Positions 34,529 to 45,348 of a DNA stretch of 64,000 nucleotides are shown piece after piece. The DNA lies in contig OX031065.1 in assembly GCA_943736015.1 (NCBI GenBank), positions 51,686,992 through 51,750,991 on the forward strand, written 5' to 3'. Source of the DNA: Tridacna crocea (taxonomy: Eukaryota; Mollusca; Bivalvia; Cardiida; Cardiidae). The position numbers and the translations under genes are program-made. Every line of letters begins with the position of its first letter. Position 1 is the stretch's first letter. The notes below the pieces were generated by a model. That model was given only the letters and a program-made list of their open reading frames with translations. It did no database searches and had not been told where the DNA came from.

Positions 34529-34686
34529 TGACGAAATAATTTTCATCTTTACAGCAAATAAGAAAAACAGACACTTTAATCCTATCTTGTAATCACTGCC
34601 GGAGTTTCACCAACAACCATAATCTTCGAAGCACTCAATAAACCCGACTGACATTTTCAATCTCCTAATACCTACCTTGGTGCAGT

Positions 34687-34915
34687 TTAACTCTTTACCA
34701 CATAATCCCGACTTTGAACGACCCTGAGAAAGAAGCCTTTTGAAAACACTGTCGGAAATGGAGAAAATGCTGGTAACCAGCACTTTCTCCTTTTCCCACA
34801 GTGTTTTTTACCCTTCCCATACCAAATTTTAATTTTTTTGTCACCTTTATTTTGTCGACTGCAAATGCTTTCAATATGGACCAATCTAAAATATTCTCGT
34901 GTGGTAAAAAGTTAA
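34687..34915 (+). mobile_element. TP MITE, full length
   Basis: TTAACTCTTTACCACATAAT, core with CACTGTC/CACAGTG, and R end closing GTGTGGTAAAAAGTTAA. Confidence 0.92.
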
Positions 34916-34945
34916 ATGTTGCTTTTGTCTTTTTGTGTTTCAGCC

Positions 34946-35011
34946 AGGTGGACAGTGTAAAATCAAAGATCAGACTGAACATTTTGTGTCTGATCTTGAC
35001 CTAGACTGGCT
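34946..35011. repeat. GATCAGACTG hairpin repeat
   Basis: GTGGACAGTGTAAAATCAAA ... TCTGATCTTGACCTAGACTG: moderately diverged arms. Confidence 0.6.
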
Positions 35012-35040
35012 ACAAGAGCAACTATAGTTGTGAAAAGTGC

Positions 35041-35264
35041 TTTACCCCTTTACAAAACAATCTCTGGCTTTTACCACCCTGAGATAGAAGCCTTTTGAAA
35101 ACATTGTGGGAAAAGGAGAAAATGCTGGTGACCAGCATTTTCTCTTTTTCCCACAATGAATTCTACCCTGCTGGAAACAAATTTCACTTTTTGAGTTACA
35201 TTTATTTTGTTGTCTGCAAGTGCTTTCAATTTGGACCAGTGTTACAATTTGTTGTTTGGGTTAA
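35041..35264 (+). mobile_element. TP MITE, full length
   Basis: Left edge decayed to TTTA. L end with AAACAATCTCTGGCTTTTAC, core with GGTGACC, R end closing TTGTTTGGGTTAA. One arm has CACAATGAATTC. Confidence 0.88.
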
Positions 35265-35382
35265 AAGGTTCACTTTCGCTATCAACACCGCAAGTTTGAA
35301 ATATCATCCAGTTCTACCATTAGATTTCCATTGTTGTTGAAGACAACTCTTGTCACAAATGTTTAACAAAGCAGCCTGTATA

Positions 35383-35436
35383 GTTCCAAGATCATACTGC
35401 ATGTTCTATGATGCAGTCTGATCTTGATCTACACTA
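35383..35436. repeat. GATCAGACTG hairpin repeat
   Basis: CCAAGATCATACTGCATG ... GATGCAGTCTGATCTTGATC and TACACT. Confidence 0.6.
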
Positions 35437-35478
35437 AAAGCTACTTGAGTTGTTGGTAAGGAAAGTTTTGAAATACCA

Positions 35479-35700
35479 TTTACCCTTAACCACACAATGA
35501 CAACTTTTACCGACCCTGAGAAAGAAGCCTCTTGAAAACATTTTACGAAAAGGACAGAATGCTGGTTATCAGCATTTTCTCCTTTTCCCAAAATGTTTTC
35601 TTCTCCAACAAAAAAAGATTTCATTGTTTGTGCCACATTGAAATTGTCGTCTGCAAATGCTTTCAATTTGGACAAAGCTTGTTACCTTGTGTTGGGTTAA
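35479..35700 (+). mobile_element. TP MITE, full length
   Basis: L end CCACACAATGACAACTTTTA, core with GGTTATC, R half with GTCGTCTGCAAATGCTTTCA, closing TTGGGTTAA. The left TTAA is decayed. Confidence 0.87.
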
Positions 35701-35877
35701 AACTTTTGAGTTTGTAACAAATTAATGCTGAAAGAGCAAAAAAAAAAAAGTGGAAAAAAAAAAATACGGATATTTGAGTAGCATCCGGCAAAAGGGGGTT
35801 TCATGTATCAATAAAATCTATTTTGTCGGACAACTGACTGAATCATGAGGTAGAACATCCTTTGACACACAGAAAAG

Positions 35878-36111
35878 TTAACCCTTTACTCCATAGATAC
35901 TCGTTTCTACACATAAGCATGTAGGAGCCTTTGGAAAACATTGTGGCAAAAGGTGAAATTGCTCGTGACGAGCAATTTCACCTTTTGTCACAATGTTTTC
36001 TATGCTATCAAAAGGTGTCATAATTATACACATAAAAAGGGGCCTCATCCTTGCTGTTATTTAGGGTCAATTTGAGATACCATGGAAATGCCTTATGGGG
36101 TAAAGGGTTAA
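35878..36111 (+). mobile_element. TP MITE subfamily B, full length
   Basis: TTAACCCTTTACTCCATAGA, core GAAATTGCTCGTGACGAGCA, right end CTTATGGGGTAAAGGGTTAA. Its last TTAA meets the edge of the foldback element at 36109. Confidence 0.92.
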
Positions 36112-36485
36112 GAAATAATCTTCCTATCGTGGTATATCATTCAATAAACCACAATTGTGAGTTATGAGGCACAATAAATAATCCTTGAGGGCGATAGCCC
36201 GAGTGGGTTATTCATTGCGCCTCATAACTCACAACGTGGTTTATTGAACGATATACCACGATAGAAAGAAGATTATTTCGATTCTAATGTGGTCAATTCT
36301 TAATTACAGGAAAACAAGTTCAAACGTAGAGTAAAAATGCGGATAAAGATTATGTTCCATTGAATAACCCACTCTGTGAATGACGTCACTCGATAAAGAA
36401 TTACTTCACTCTGTGTGGATTGTCCCAGATTTTACCATGCTTTCCTTGCACTGTGTTTATAGAGTGGAATTCGTGTGACATGTTA
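36109..36485 (-). mobile_element. Foldback element with CRE-like site, second copy
   Basis: Hairpin first (GTGAGTTATGAGGCACAATA ... TGCGCCTCATAACTCACAAC), then the leader reversed with one TGACGTCA kept and the other decayed (GAATTACTTCAC). It is opposite in orientation to 26956-27331 and 9 kb away. Confidence 0.75.
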
Positions 36486-36784
36486 AAATTAAAAATAACA
36501 AAAAGCTTTCATCAAGGTCAGCCCATGCAAGCTGGTCTGGGTTGATGCTTATAGCGAAGGCACCTAACCCCCTTTTTCACAGATCATAGCTCAATTCTGA
36601 CAAAATGAAAAGTACATTGTTTAGATTGATTCCCTCCTTTGACCAAAATGCATGAAATAAAGTTTAAAACATTATAAAAAAGTAAAATATTGCTGCTGAA
36701 GGCTAAATTGGTTTTAGTGAGGTCATCAAAATAAGGGAAGACCACTGTAGCTATCGGAACCAAAGCATGCCTAAAACTTTAACA

Positions 36785-37014
36785 TTAACCCATTGGCGTA
36801 CAATCCCTACGTTTGCCGACCCTTAGAAAGAAGCCTTTAGAAAACATTATGTGTGAAAAGGAGAAAATGCTGGTAACCAGCATTTTCTCCTTTTCCCACA
36901 ATGTTTTCTACCCTTCAAAAAACAAATTTCAATTTTCTGTCACTTTTATTTTGTCGTCTGCAAATGCTTTTGATTCGGACAAGCCTAAAATATTGTCATT
37001 TGGTAACGAGTTAA
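36785..37014 (+). mobile_element. TP MITE, full length
   Basis: TTAACCCATTGGCGTACAAT, core with an inserted TG (ATTATGTGTGAAAAGG), and R end closing GGTAACGAGTTAA. Confidence 0.92.
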
Positions 37015-37201
37015 CACAGAGAAAAACGCAAAGCAATTCAGGCATGCTCTGTGAAAAGGGGGCTTACTGCATCTGCGAAAAGTATCAACTCAGGCCAGCC
37101 TGCCCAGACTCCTTGCACACTGCCCTGGGCCAAAACTTCTCACTATTAGTCAATTTTCTGTTTGTCAAAGGACCAATCTATTTCATGATTAAGTCAGTAA
37201 T

Positions 37202-37430
37202 TTGACCCATTACCAAATGACAATATTTTTGGCTCGTCCTGTCAAAGCATTTGCAGACAACAAAATAAAAGTGACTGAAATTTGTTTTGTGAAGGGTAGA
37301 AAACATTGTGGGAAAAGGAGAAAATGCTGGTTATCAGCATTTTCTCCTTTTCCTACAGTATTTTCAAAAGGTTTCAAAAGTAAGGATTGTGTGGTAATGG
37401 GTTAACTCATTACCAAATAATTTCAAATAA
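37202..37430 (-). mobile_element. TP MITE, slightly shortened, plus an R-end stub
   Basis: The main copy runs 37202-37405: left edge TTGA, shortened R half and L end, closing GTAATGGGTTAA. From that TTAA an R-end stub (CTCATTACCAAATAA) runs to about 37430, just before the pearl-like element. Confidence 0.85.
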
Positions 37431-37448
37431 ATAACCAATAACATAACA

Positions 37449-39026
37449 AGAGGGCCAAGATGGCCCTGGATCGCTCACCTGAGTTTTGAGATGACCATAG
37501 CCTATATTTTTTTTTTTGAGGTATTGAAACATTGGAACCAAATTTATAATTTTGCTAAGCAATTTTCAAAAGGTCACCTGTAAAATTCATTTCCAAATCT
37601 GACCATCAGTTTCAAAAAGAAGAATTTTTAAGAATTCTTCATTTCTGTATAAGAGCAAGTATTCCCCCATCCACGAGAGCCATGTTTCTTGATGGATCAA
37701 AATTTACGAACAAGTTTTGAAAAGGGTCACCCAAGGAACATTTCCGAATATTTCTTTTAAAATCTGACCAGGGGTTTCAGAGAAAGAGAATTTTCAAGAA
37801 TATCATCATGTCCATATAGTGCAAGTAGCTCCCATTCACAAGAGCAAGGATCACCCAAGGAACATTTCTGTCAAATTATTTTAAAATCTGACTAGGGGTT
37901 TCAGAGAAAAAGAATTTTCAAGAATTTCTTCATTTCCATATAGTGCAAGTAGCCCCCATTCACCAGAGCCATGTTTCTTCATGGATCAAAATTTTGTGAA
38001 CAGTTTTTGAAAAGGGTCACCCAAGGATCATCACTGTGAAATCATTTTAAAATCTGTCCAACCGTTTCAGAGAAGAAGAATTTTTAAAAATTTCTTTATT
38101 TCCCTATAGTGCAAGTAGCCCCCATTCACTAGAGCCATGTTTCTTGACGGATTAAAATTTTGTGAACACTTTTTGAAAAGGGTCACCCAAGGAATATCCC
38201 AGAGAAATTATTTCAAAATCTGACCAGTGGTTTCAGAGAAGAAAAAATTTTAAGAATTTCCTCATTTCCCAATAGTGCAAGAAGCCCCCATTCACCAGAG
38301 CCATGTTTCTTGACGGATCAAAATTTCGCGTACAATTTTTGAAAAGGGTCACCCAAGGAACATCTCTGTGAAATTATTTCAAAATCTGACCAGCGGTTTT
38401 GGAGAAGAAGATTTTTTAAGAATTCCTTCATTTCTATATAGTGCAAGTAGCCCCCGTTCACCAGAGCCACATTTTTTGACGGATCAAAATTTCACGAACA
38501 ATTTTTGAAAAGGGTCACCCAAGGAACATATCTGTGAAATTATTTAAAAATCCAACCAGCAGTTTCTGAGAAGAAGATTTTTTAAGAATTCCTTCATTTC
38601 TGTATAGTGCAAGTAGCCCCCATTCATCAGAGCCACAATTTTTGACGGATCAAAATTTCATGAACAATTTTTGAAAAGGGTCACCCAAGGAACATATCTG
38701 TGAAATTATTTCAAAATCCGACCAGCGGTTTCAGAGGAGAAGATTTTTAAAGAATTTGCTAAAAAATTCCATTTCGTTGCCATGGCAACCAGAGTTTTTG
38801 ACGGAATCAAATTTTGTGAACAATTTTTAAAGAGGGCCTCCCAAGGAACATTCCTGCCAAGTTTGGTCCAAATTGGCCCAGCGGTTTAGGAGGAGTTGAT
38901 GTTTAAAGAATTGTTGACGACGCACGACGCACGACGGTCGACGCACGACGGACGACACACGACGCACGACGGACACCCAGTGACCCTAAAAGCTCCCCTT
39001 GAGCACGTTGTGCTCAGGTGAGCTAA
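37449..39026 (+). mobile_element. Pearl-like (Helitron-like) element with 166-bp core repeats
   Basis: Left end ACAAGAGGGCCAAGATGGCC and TCGCTCACCTGAG; core monomers with GGGTCACCCAAGG at 37724, 38014, 38180, 38346, 38512 and 38678 (mostly 166 apart); a unique GTTGCCATGGCAACCAGAG block; a GACGCACGACG microsatellite (38905-38980); right end with GAGCACGTTGTGCTC hairpin, AGGTGAG, CTAA. The ends match the 14148 element, but the core monomer is unrelated. No coding capacity. Confidence 0.82.
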
Positions 39027-39827
39027 AAATTGGACCAGTAATTCCTATCACTCCTGTTTCTTCATAGTAAAGTCTCTTTTTTCTGACAATGACTGATCCT
39101 AATTGTTCTCCAAGTATGTTCTACAGAAATAGCTCCAACTTGGAGCCAAGTTTTGTACAAGACTCTCTGTTTATAGATCATCTATGTATACATGCATGTA
39201 TACTGGCACCATTCAAATTTCCAGGCACACAGTTCTGTGTTCAGTAATGGCAGTTCATTTGTTCATTTGTTTGCGTTCTTTTCAATGGTACTTTAGATTT
39301 TTCCAGGTAGCAAGTGTACATTCATCATCATGAGCCAAGGTTACAATCACTACATGGATCTTACCTTGGCTGATTGAGCCCGATTTCAAGATGCGCCCTC
39401 TATTGGATGCTGGTTATTACCCCCCTTTACATCATATTTCTAAAAGCCAATGAAATATCGTTTTACAAATCATTTACGAATACACATGATGCAATAAGCA
39501 GACACCCACATGGGTTTCAATATTTACCTTCTTTCTAAAAGGTAGCGACCTTGTTCTATTTTTATCTAAGATGAAATGCTACGAGCGATTTCATTCATTG
39601 GAGTTAGAGCTGGCTGCATCCAATGAAAAAGCATATCGGGGGAATGTAAAAATCAAGCTCGATCCGCCATGGGTAGAGTAGCATAGTGAGTCGTCAGCCT
39701 TGGCTTGCGAAGATGGTGTACATTCAGCATATCTGTAGTGTCTTTTGCCAGCACTTCCAAATGATCTCTATCCAAACTTTCCAACATACATGCTATAAAT
39801 AAGAACCATGCTCTGGCAAAAGGAGGC
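39027..39827. other. Stretch without recognised genes
   Basis: Weak inverted similarity (TACCTTGGCTGATTGAGCCC near 39362 against CAAGCTCGATC near 39653) hints at an unknown foldback. Nothing firm. Confidence 0.35.
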
Positions 39828-40010
39828 TTAACCCTTTACTCCATAGATACATGTACTCATTTCTATGCATTCTTTGTAGAAGCCTTTGGAAAACACTGTG
39901 GCAAAACGTGAAATTGCTTGTGACGAGCAATTTCACCTTTTGCCACAATATTTTCTACACTATCAAAAAGTGTCATATACACATAAGAAGCGGCTTCATC
40001 CTTGCTGTTA
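39828..40010 (+). mobile_element. TP MITE subfamily B, right end missing
   Basis: TTAACCCTTTACTCCATAGA, core GAAATTGCTTGTGACGAGCA, and CATCCTTGCTGTTA, where a second B derivative begins at a TTAA. Confidence 0.88.
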
Positions 40011-40123
40011 TTAACCCTTTACTCCGTAGATACTTATTTCTACACATTGCTTGTAGGAGCCTTTGGAAAACATTGTCCTACAAGCAATGCGTAGAAATGA
40101 GTATCTATGGAGTAAAGGGTTGA
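40011..40123. mobile_element. TP subfamily B mini-derivative with two identical ends
   Basis: TTAACCCTTTACTCCGTAGA ... GCTTGTAGGAGCC, then CATTGTCCTACAAGC ... TATGGAGTAAAGGGTTGA. Both ends are the B left end and the core is gone. It is a 113-bp perfect-style inverted repeat with 48-bp arms. Confidence 0.9.
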
Positions 40124-40271
40124 ACAAGCATTTTGAAGCTCTACACAATCACTGACTGAGCTACTAGGCTTCCTTGTTTTGGTCTAAATATGTTAAAACA
40201 TGGAAGACAGTGAAAATGAAAAACCCTTGGCCCATAATCTGTTCATAATCTGTTCAAAGTCACTTCTCAAG

Positions 40272-40330
40272 AAGAGTAAACTCAAGATTGGTTCAGTTTG
40301 AAAGCATTTGCAGACAGCAAAGTAAAGTTG
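40272..40330 (-). mobile_element. TP MITE, R-end fragment
   Basis: GATTGGTTCAGTTTGAAAGC, ATTTGCAGACAGCAAAGTAA: R end only. Confidence 0.45.
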
Positions 40331-40625
40331 GATCCACATGGGGTCATTTCATAAAAAATGTTGAATTTTAATATCACTTTTCAGTGTTTAACTGTCCATA
40401 AAATTCCATTCAATGTCTCTGGTATAACAAAAATAATGTTATGCGTTTTTCTTTTGTGAATATGCTACACATGAGGGGTTTTCAACAGCTGAATCAGTTA
40501 GAATTAATATCTGTGAAAACGTTAACTTGAAAATGAGTTCAGCCATCAAATAAAATCCTTCGTTCTTCAATCTTAAATTACCTCATTCTTCTCTCCCTGC
40601 TGATCATTGTTTTGACGATTTTGAT

Positions 40626-40763
40626 GTGGGAAAGCAGCCAGTGGCTTGGAAAGAAAATTGTACAAAGTACTGGTAAAAGTAACTCCAGATGCACTGGCCA
40701 CCCTGATATAACTAAAATAATGTTGAAAATGGAGTTTAACACCATACAATCAATCAATCATCG
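40626..40763 (+). mobile_element. SINE, 3' part
   Basis: GCAGCCAGTGGCTTGGAAAG ... GTACAAAGTACTGGTAAAAG ... TTTAACACCATACAATCAAT: body and tail of the 7105-7380 family, head missing, as in 5'-truncated retrocopies. Confidence 0.65.
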
Positions 40764-41036
40764 AGCAAAAAACTCGGTTTAATTATGATTTCTTTGACAC
40801 AATTATTTCCACAAAATACCAGCTCATGCATGACGTTAAAAAAAGAGTATGACTGATGATGTCATCATATGCTCGCATAGATCAATTCATATATTTATAT
40901 AACAAAAGCTTCCCAAAGCGGCACATATACGCCAGAAGGAGCTTGTCAGTAAAACGAATTAAAATCTCGAACACATGCAGATATCCAAACAGATATCCAA
41001 AGCTGTTAGTAAAAATCCATATATTGCTGTTATAAA

Positions 41037-41174
41037 AGGTATTTTGGGAGAAAATATATCTCCTTTGTGAACAGTGTAGATCCAAGATCAGACTGCACAT
41101 TCTGTGCAGTCTGATCTTGATCTACACTGTTCACAAAAGGTCAGAGACTTGAGCTTAGCAGCCTAAGGGTTAAA
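41037..41174 (+). mobile_element. Second TTAA-associated element carrying the GATCAGACTG hairpin
   Basis: AAAGGTATTTTGGGAGAAAA precedes a near-perfect hairpin at 41064-41137 (TTTGTGAACAGTGTAGATCC ... GATCTACACTGTTCACAAA). It is followed by GGTCAGAGACTTGAGCTTAG, CAGCCTAAGGGTTAA. The same flanks reappear reversed at 46785-46935, and the right flank at 47413-47452. Confidence 0.75.
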
Positions 41175-41495
41175 TCACCAGAAATCCACCTCCCCAACCA
41201 CCATACTGAATCATTAGACTTGTTCAGGTGAAAAGTGGAACCAATCCACCATTTTATTCCCTGCTGATTCAGCCAGAAACATTGGAATTCTGAGAAAATG
41301 TGTGGGCAGACAACAGTACAGTTCAGTAAACTTGCTATCACTATTTTTATGATGATATTGGAGTAAGTTATTACACAGCGGAGTTGGTTGTTGCCCAGCT
41401 TCTCATTCTTTACATGTAATATGCAGACTTCATAATGCAGTAACCAAGAACTAATGGGCTCAGCTAATCTTTATATCCGTTCACCAGAGGTCCTA

Positions 41496-41560
41496 CAGTC
41501 TGATCTTGGTCGACCATTTCTGCACAAGCATTGCAGTCTGATCTTATTTTATAAAACCTG
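41496..41560. repeat. GATCAGACTG hairpin repeat, decayed
   Basis: CAGTCTGATCTTGGTCGACC and GCAGTCTGATCTTATTTTAT: two second arms in direct order. Confidence 0.45.
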
Positions 41561-41590
41561 CACAAGTATTTAAGGAGTTGTCAGAAAGCT

Positions 41591-41819
41591 TTAACCCTTT
41601 ACTCCACAGATACTCATTTATATGCACTGCTTGTAGGAGCCTTTTGAAAACATTGTGACAAAAGGTGAAATTGCTCGTGACAAGTAATTTCACCTTTTGT
41701 CACAATGTTTTCTATGCTTTCAAAAGGTGTCATACACACAAAAGAACTGGCATCATCCTTGCTGTTATTTAGGGTCAATTAGAGATACCATAGAAATGCC
41801 TTATGGGGTAAAGGGTTAA
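41591..41819 (+). mobile_element. TP MITE subfamily B, full length
   Basis: TTAA at both edges. Core stem GTGACAAAAGG pairs with CCTTTTGTCAC, where other B copies have GTGGCAAAAGG. Right end CTTATGGGGTAAAGGGTTAA. Confidence 0.93.
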
Positions 41820-42004
41820 GATAATCTAGATTACATCTGCAGCTATATGAACTGTGATTCTTAATTCCTAATTTTTAGACTTTGCAAAAAAGGTGTTAAA
41901 AGCACAAATTGCTTTTACCTTAGGGAATTTTCTGTTCACCTCATACTGTTCAATTTCATTCAATTTTAATTCGTTCCAACCCTTTTCATTGCTTTTGTTA
42001 CCAA

Positions 42005-42068
42005 TATAGACAGTGTAGATCAAGATCAGACCGCACAAAACATGGCAGTCTAATCTTTAATCTACACC
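42005..42068. repeat. GATCAGACTG hairpin repeat
   Basis: ATATAGACAGTGTAGATCAA, GATCAGACCGCACA ... GCAGTCTAATCTTTAATCTA. Confidence 0.65.
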
Positions 42069-42094
42069 AAGCAATTTGTTGAAGTTTTCTTAGT

Positions 42095-42160
42095 AAATAA
42101 CATTTCCTCCTTTTCCCATCATTGTTTTCTATCCTATCAAAGACAATTCCCATGATTTAA
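42095..42160 (+). mobile_element. TP MITE fragment abutting the next copy
   Basis: ATTTCCTCCTTTTCCCATCA, TTGTTTTCTATCC, then ends at the TTAA of the copy at 42157. Confidence 0.5.
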
Positions 42161-42384
42161 CCCTATCCCAAACTAGCCCATGTTTTTACGTGTCTGCTTT
42201 ACAAGTCTTTTGAAAACACAGTTGGAAAAGGAGAAATTGCTCGTAAAGAGCAAGTTCTCCTTTTACAACAGTGTTTTCTACCCATTTGGGGAACTTTCTG
42301 CCATTTTTATCAAATTTGAAATTGTCTTCTGCAAACTCTTTGAGTTTGGAAGAGTCTAAAATCTGTCATTTGGGAAAGGGTTAA
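42157..42384 (+). mobile_element. TP MITE subfamily C, full length
   Basis: TTAACCCTATCCCAAACTAG, TTTTTACGTGTCTGC, core GAAATTGCTCGTAAAGAGCA, and right end GTCATTTGGGAAAGGGTTAA. Confidence 0.9.
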
Positions 42385-42661
42385 AACACCAGATTGAAGT
42401 CAGTAATAGGACTTGCGGCTTAGACTATGCAGTATACTCAGAAAGTTCGCATATTTCAATCTCTAGTAAATTACCTTGTTATCATCATGTTCAAATGAAC
42501 ATAGCATTTTACATAAATAAATAACAATACAAAACTGCAGACAATAATCATGAAATTCCCTCAGAAAGGAGAAGGAAAGGGTAAATGGGTGGGTTATAAG
42601 TCAGTTGTGAAAAGTATGTAGTCTAGCCATTGATTGACCAGAGTAGGGCCACTCTCTCTAT

Positions 42662-42891
42662 TTAACTATATACCATACAACATAGTTTTAGACTAATCCA
42701 AATTGGAAGCATTTGCAGACAGCAAAATGAATGTGACTCAAAAATTTAAATTTGTTTTGGGAATGGTAGAAAACATTGTGGGAAAAGGAGAAAATGCTGG
42801 TTACCAGCATTTTCTCCTTTTTCCCACAATGGTTTCTAAAAGCTTCTTTCTCAGGGGCGTCAAAAGTAGGGATTATGTGTTAATGGGTTAA
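42662..42891 (-). mobile_element. TP MITE, full length
   Basis: TTAACTATATACCATACAAC, perfect centre, second arm with one extra T (CCTTTTTCCC), and L end closing GTTAATGGGTTAA. Confidence 0.92.
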
Positions 42892-43011
42892 ACTATAACG
42901 AGAGGCACCCATGCACAACATACACTAGACAGAGTACGATAAATAACAAAGCACCCGACATAAATATAAATCAAAGTGCTGTAAGCACTGTAATCGGTCG
43001 TCACTGAATGT

Positions 43012-43275
43012 TTATTGGTTGGTTGGTTGTATTGGGGTTTAATGCCACTTTAACAGCTAAGGTCATATCATGGCGATCAATGACGCACATGCGTTTCCTG
43101 ACTTTCTCAAACCAGTACTAACACAACTTTTCTTTCTTAAGCCACCAACATATTTCTCACATGCTTCTGCAGAGGTGAGAGGCGAAAATACACCGGAAAG
43201 TTCGCCTCAAGCAAGGATAGAACTCACAACCACCCGGTTATGAGTACGACACGCTCACCATTGAATCACCCGGCC
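43012..43275 (-). mobile_element. tRNA-derived SINE, full-length type
   Basis: Read on the minus strand: a GCCGGGTGATTCAATGGTGA head (A-box), a B-box region GGGTGGTTGTGAGTTCTATC, a body with TTAGTACTGGTTTGAGAAAG, and tail GGCATTAAACCCCAATACAA followed by (CCAA)n. Head, body and simple tail are in the expected order. Confidence 0.75.
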
Positions 43276-43289
43276 GGAGCCACTGAATG

Positions 43290-44734
43290 ATAAAGCAATG
43301 TGAATATTTTCAATGGTATAATTGTTGTCACGGCAACCAGAGTTTTTAACAAAAATTACTGAAGTTAGTTTAAAATTTGACTCGAGACAAGCATTTCACC
43401 AATTACTTGTGGACATATGACACTTGCTGTGAGTACTACTGCTTGGAGGCGAGTTAGAGTTCGTTCAAAATTTTCTGGTCATTTTTGCAAATAGATCTAC
43501 TACTGACACAGTTAATGCCAATAAATGTTTGAGATAGTCAAATAGTAAGCTTAAAAGGATCTTTGAAGCTTTCTGTCCTTATTTTCAACCTTAAATTAGC
43601 ATCACATTGTATGACTGAAAAAATTCCCAAAACTTTTTACTTCCCTGTACATCCTTTTTTAATTTGACTAATGAAAACCATAAAAAGACACGAAATGTCA
43701 TTTTAAGAGTTCTATATCAAAACTGGCTTTCTTCGCAAAACAATCTGTGAAACTGAAAATATTAAACTTCTATTTTTCAGGGTTGTATTTTGTTAAATCT
43801 ACTGAATGCACATAAAGGTTTCTTTTATAGATTTTGAATAGCTGAGCATCTGATTCTGAATGGGAATAAAATTTTTTATCCCGTCAAAAATATATAAGAA
43901 TGCGTGCTAAATCTAAATTATCAAATGACCAGTTACAACTTCTTACCAGTTAAAAAAGTAAACAAGGAGTACTAACTCTAACAAAACATTAAAATAGTAC
44001 AGATAGATATCAAATTGAGTACTCATATACAAACTTCTCAAAAATCAGCTCTATACTCATGAAGTTAAATAATTGATAAGTTGTTGTTGCTTCTTATTTA
44101 GACTTTATCTCGTTTCTCTGAGACTCTCTCTCTCCCTCTGCAACCTTCTTCAAAATGACGACTGTAGTGGACTTCAAAGCGTCGGTAATCTATCACGTGA
44201 TACACACAGAAGTTCTCACTTGTATCATGTGACTTCTATTTCGCCAGAAACCTCCACCAAAATATATCATGTGACTATTTCTTCCCTTTACGTAGGAAAT
44301 TTTCAATTTGTTGACCAGTATCTAGAATCTATGCAATAACCTGCTGGTATTTAGAAGACAAGTGTAATTCATTATTGTACGCATTGATAATAATATGCCA
44401 TATTCGCCATTCAAAGAAAACAAAAACAAAGTAAATTTGATGTTCCTTGAATAGTAGCTAATCCAACAGTCTTTATACAAATTATGTAGTTTGTATGCGT
44501 CCATTCCAGTAAAGGGAACTGGGTCAGTTCGGATTGTGGAAAACGCCGTCTCTAATCGGTCTAACGAACGATTAAAAATATAGACCCTAATTGATAATGT
44601 TTATATCACTGAAAAAACTCATCACAGTAAAACAGGTATTACACTCACTCAATAAATGTTTTATTATCAGGTTTTATTAATTAAATATTAGATATATATA
44701 GAAGTTATACATGGAAACCGGTCCACATGATACA
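43290..44734. other. Stretch without recognised genes
   Basis: AT-rich. TATCACGTGATAC (44190) and two TATCATGTGAC words (44222, 44264) form an E-box-like cluster. The ORF over it has a low-complexity Leu/Ser/Cys start and no known domain. Confidence 0.4.
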
Positions 44735-45044
44735 AGTCACATTTCTGACTTCGTATAGTATACAGGTCATGACCCCGGCTTAATACGACTTGACCTCCGA
44801 TCAATACAGTTGACCTTGTATCAATATTGATGACCCGCAACCAATACAGAAATCCTTGAACATGCTTGGTCAAAAGTTCAGTCGCGTGAGTATCTGCGCT
44901 TACTTTTAACCAATCACGTTCAAGGATTTCTGTAGCGGTCGCGTGTCATCAATATTGATACAAGGTCAACTGTATTGTTCGGAGGTCAAGTCGTATTAAG
45001 CCGGGGTCATGACCTGCATACTATACGAAGTAAGAAATATGACT
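44735..45044. mobile_element. Long foldback repeat, 127-bp arms
   Basis: The left arm 44735-44861 and right arm 44918-45044 are inverted copies (ACTTCGTATAGTATACAGGT against CTATACGAAGTAAG; CAATATTGATGACCCGCAAC against CGTGTCATCAATATTG) with few differences around a 56-base loop. No TIR-specific target duplication was identified. Confidence 0.85.
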
Positions 45045-45098
45045 ACTAAACCCTATTTTTACTTCTCTTAGGTTGTCATACTGATTCTGGGCCAATAG

Positions 45099-45329
45099 TT
45101 ACACCTTTTCCAAAGGACAAAATTTTAGAATGGTCCAAATTAAAAGCACTTGCAGGCGGCAAAACAAATGTAACCCAAAAATTGATATTTGTTTCCAGCA
45201 GGGTAGAAAACATTGTGGGGAAAAAGAAGAAAATGCTGATTACCAGCATTTTCTCCTTTCCCCATAATGTTTTCAGAAGGCTTCTTTTTCACGGTCTTAA
45301 AAACCAGGGATTGTTTGGTAAAGGATTAT
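45099..45329 (-). mobile_element. TP MITE, full length, diverged edges
   Basis: Left edge TTAC, R end GACAAAATTTTAGAATGGTC, core GTGGGGAAAAAGAAG, L end GGGATTGTTTGGTAAAGGAT. Both TTAAs have mutated. Confidence 0.88.
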
Positions 45330-45348
45330 TAATAAAATTGTCATTGAT

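Noticed and set aside
44073..44339. 88-residue plus-strand ORF with a Leu/Ser-rich start resembling a signal peptide
   Set aside because: CT-rich tract translation, no family motif, no splice or promoter context.
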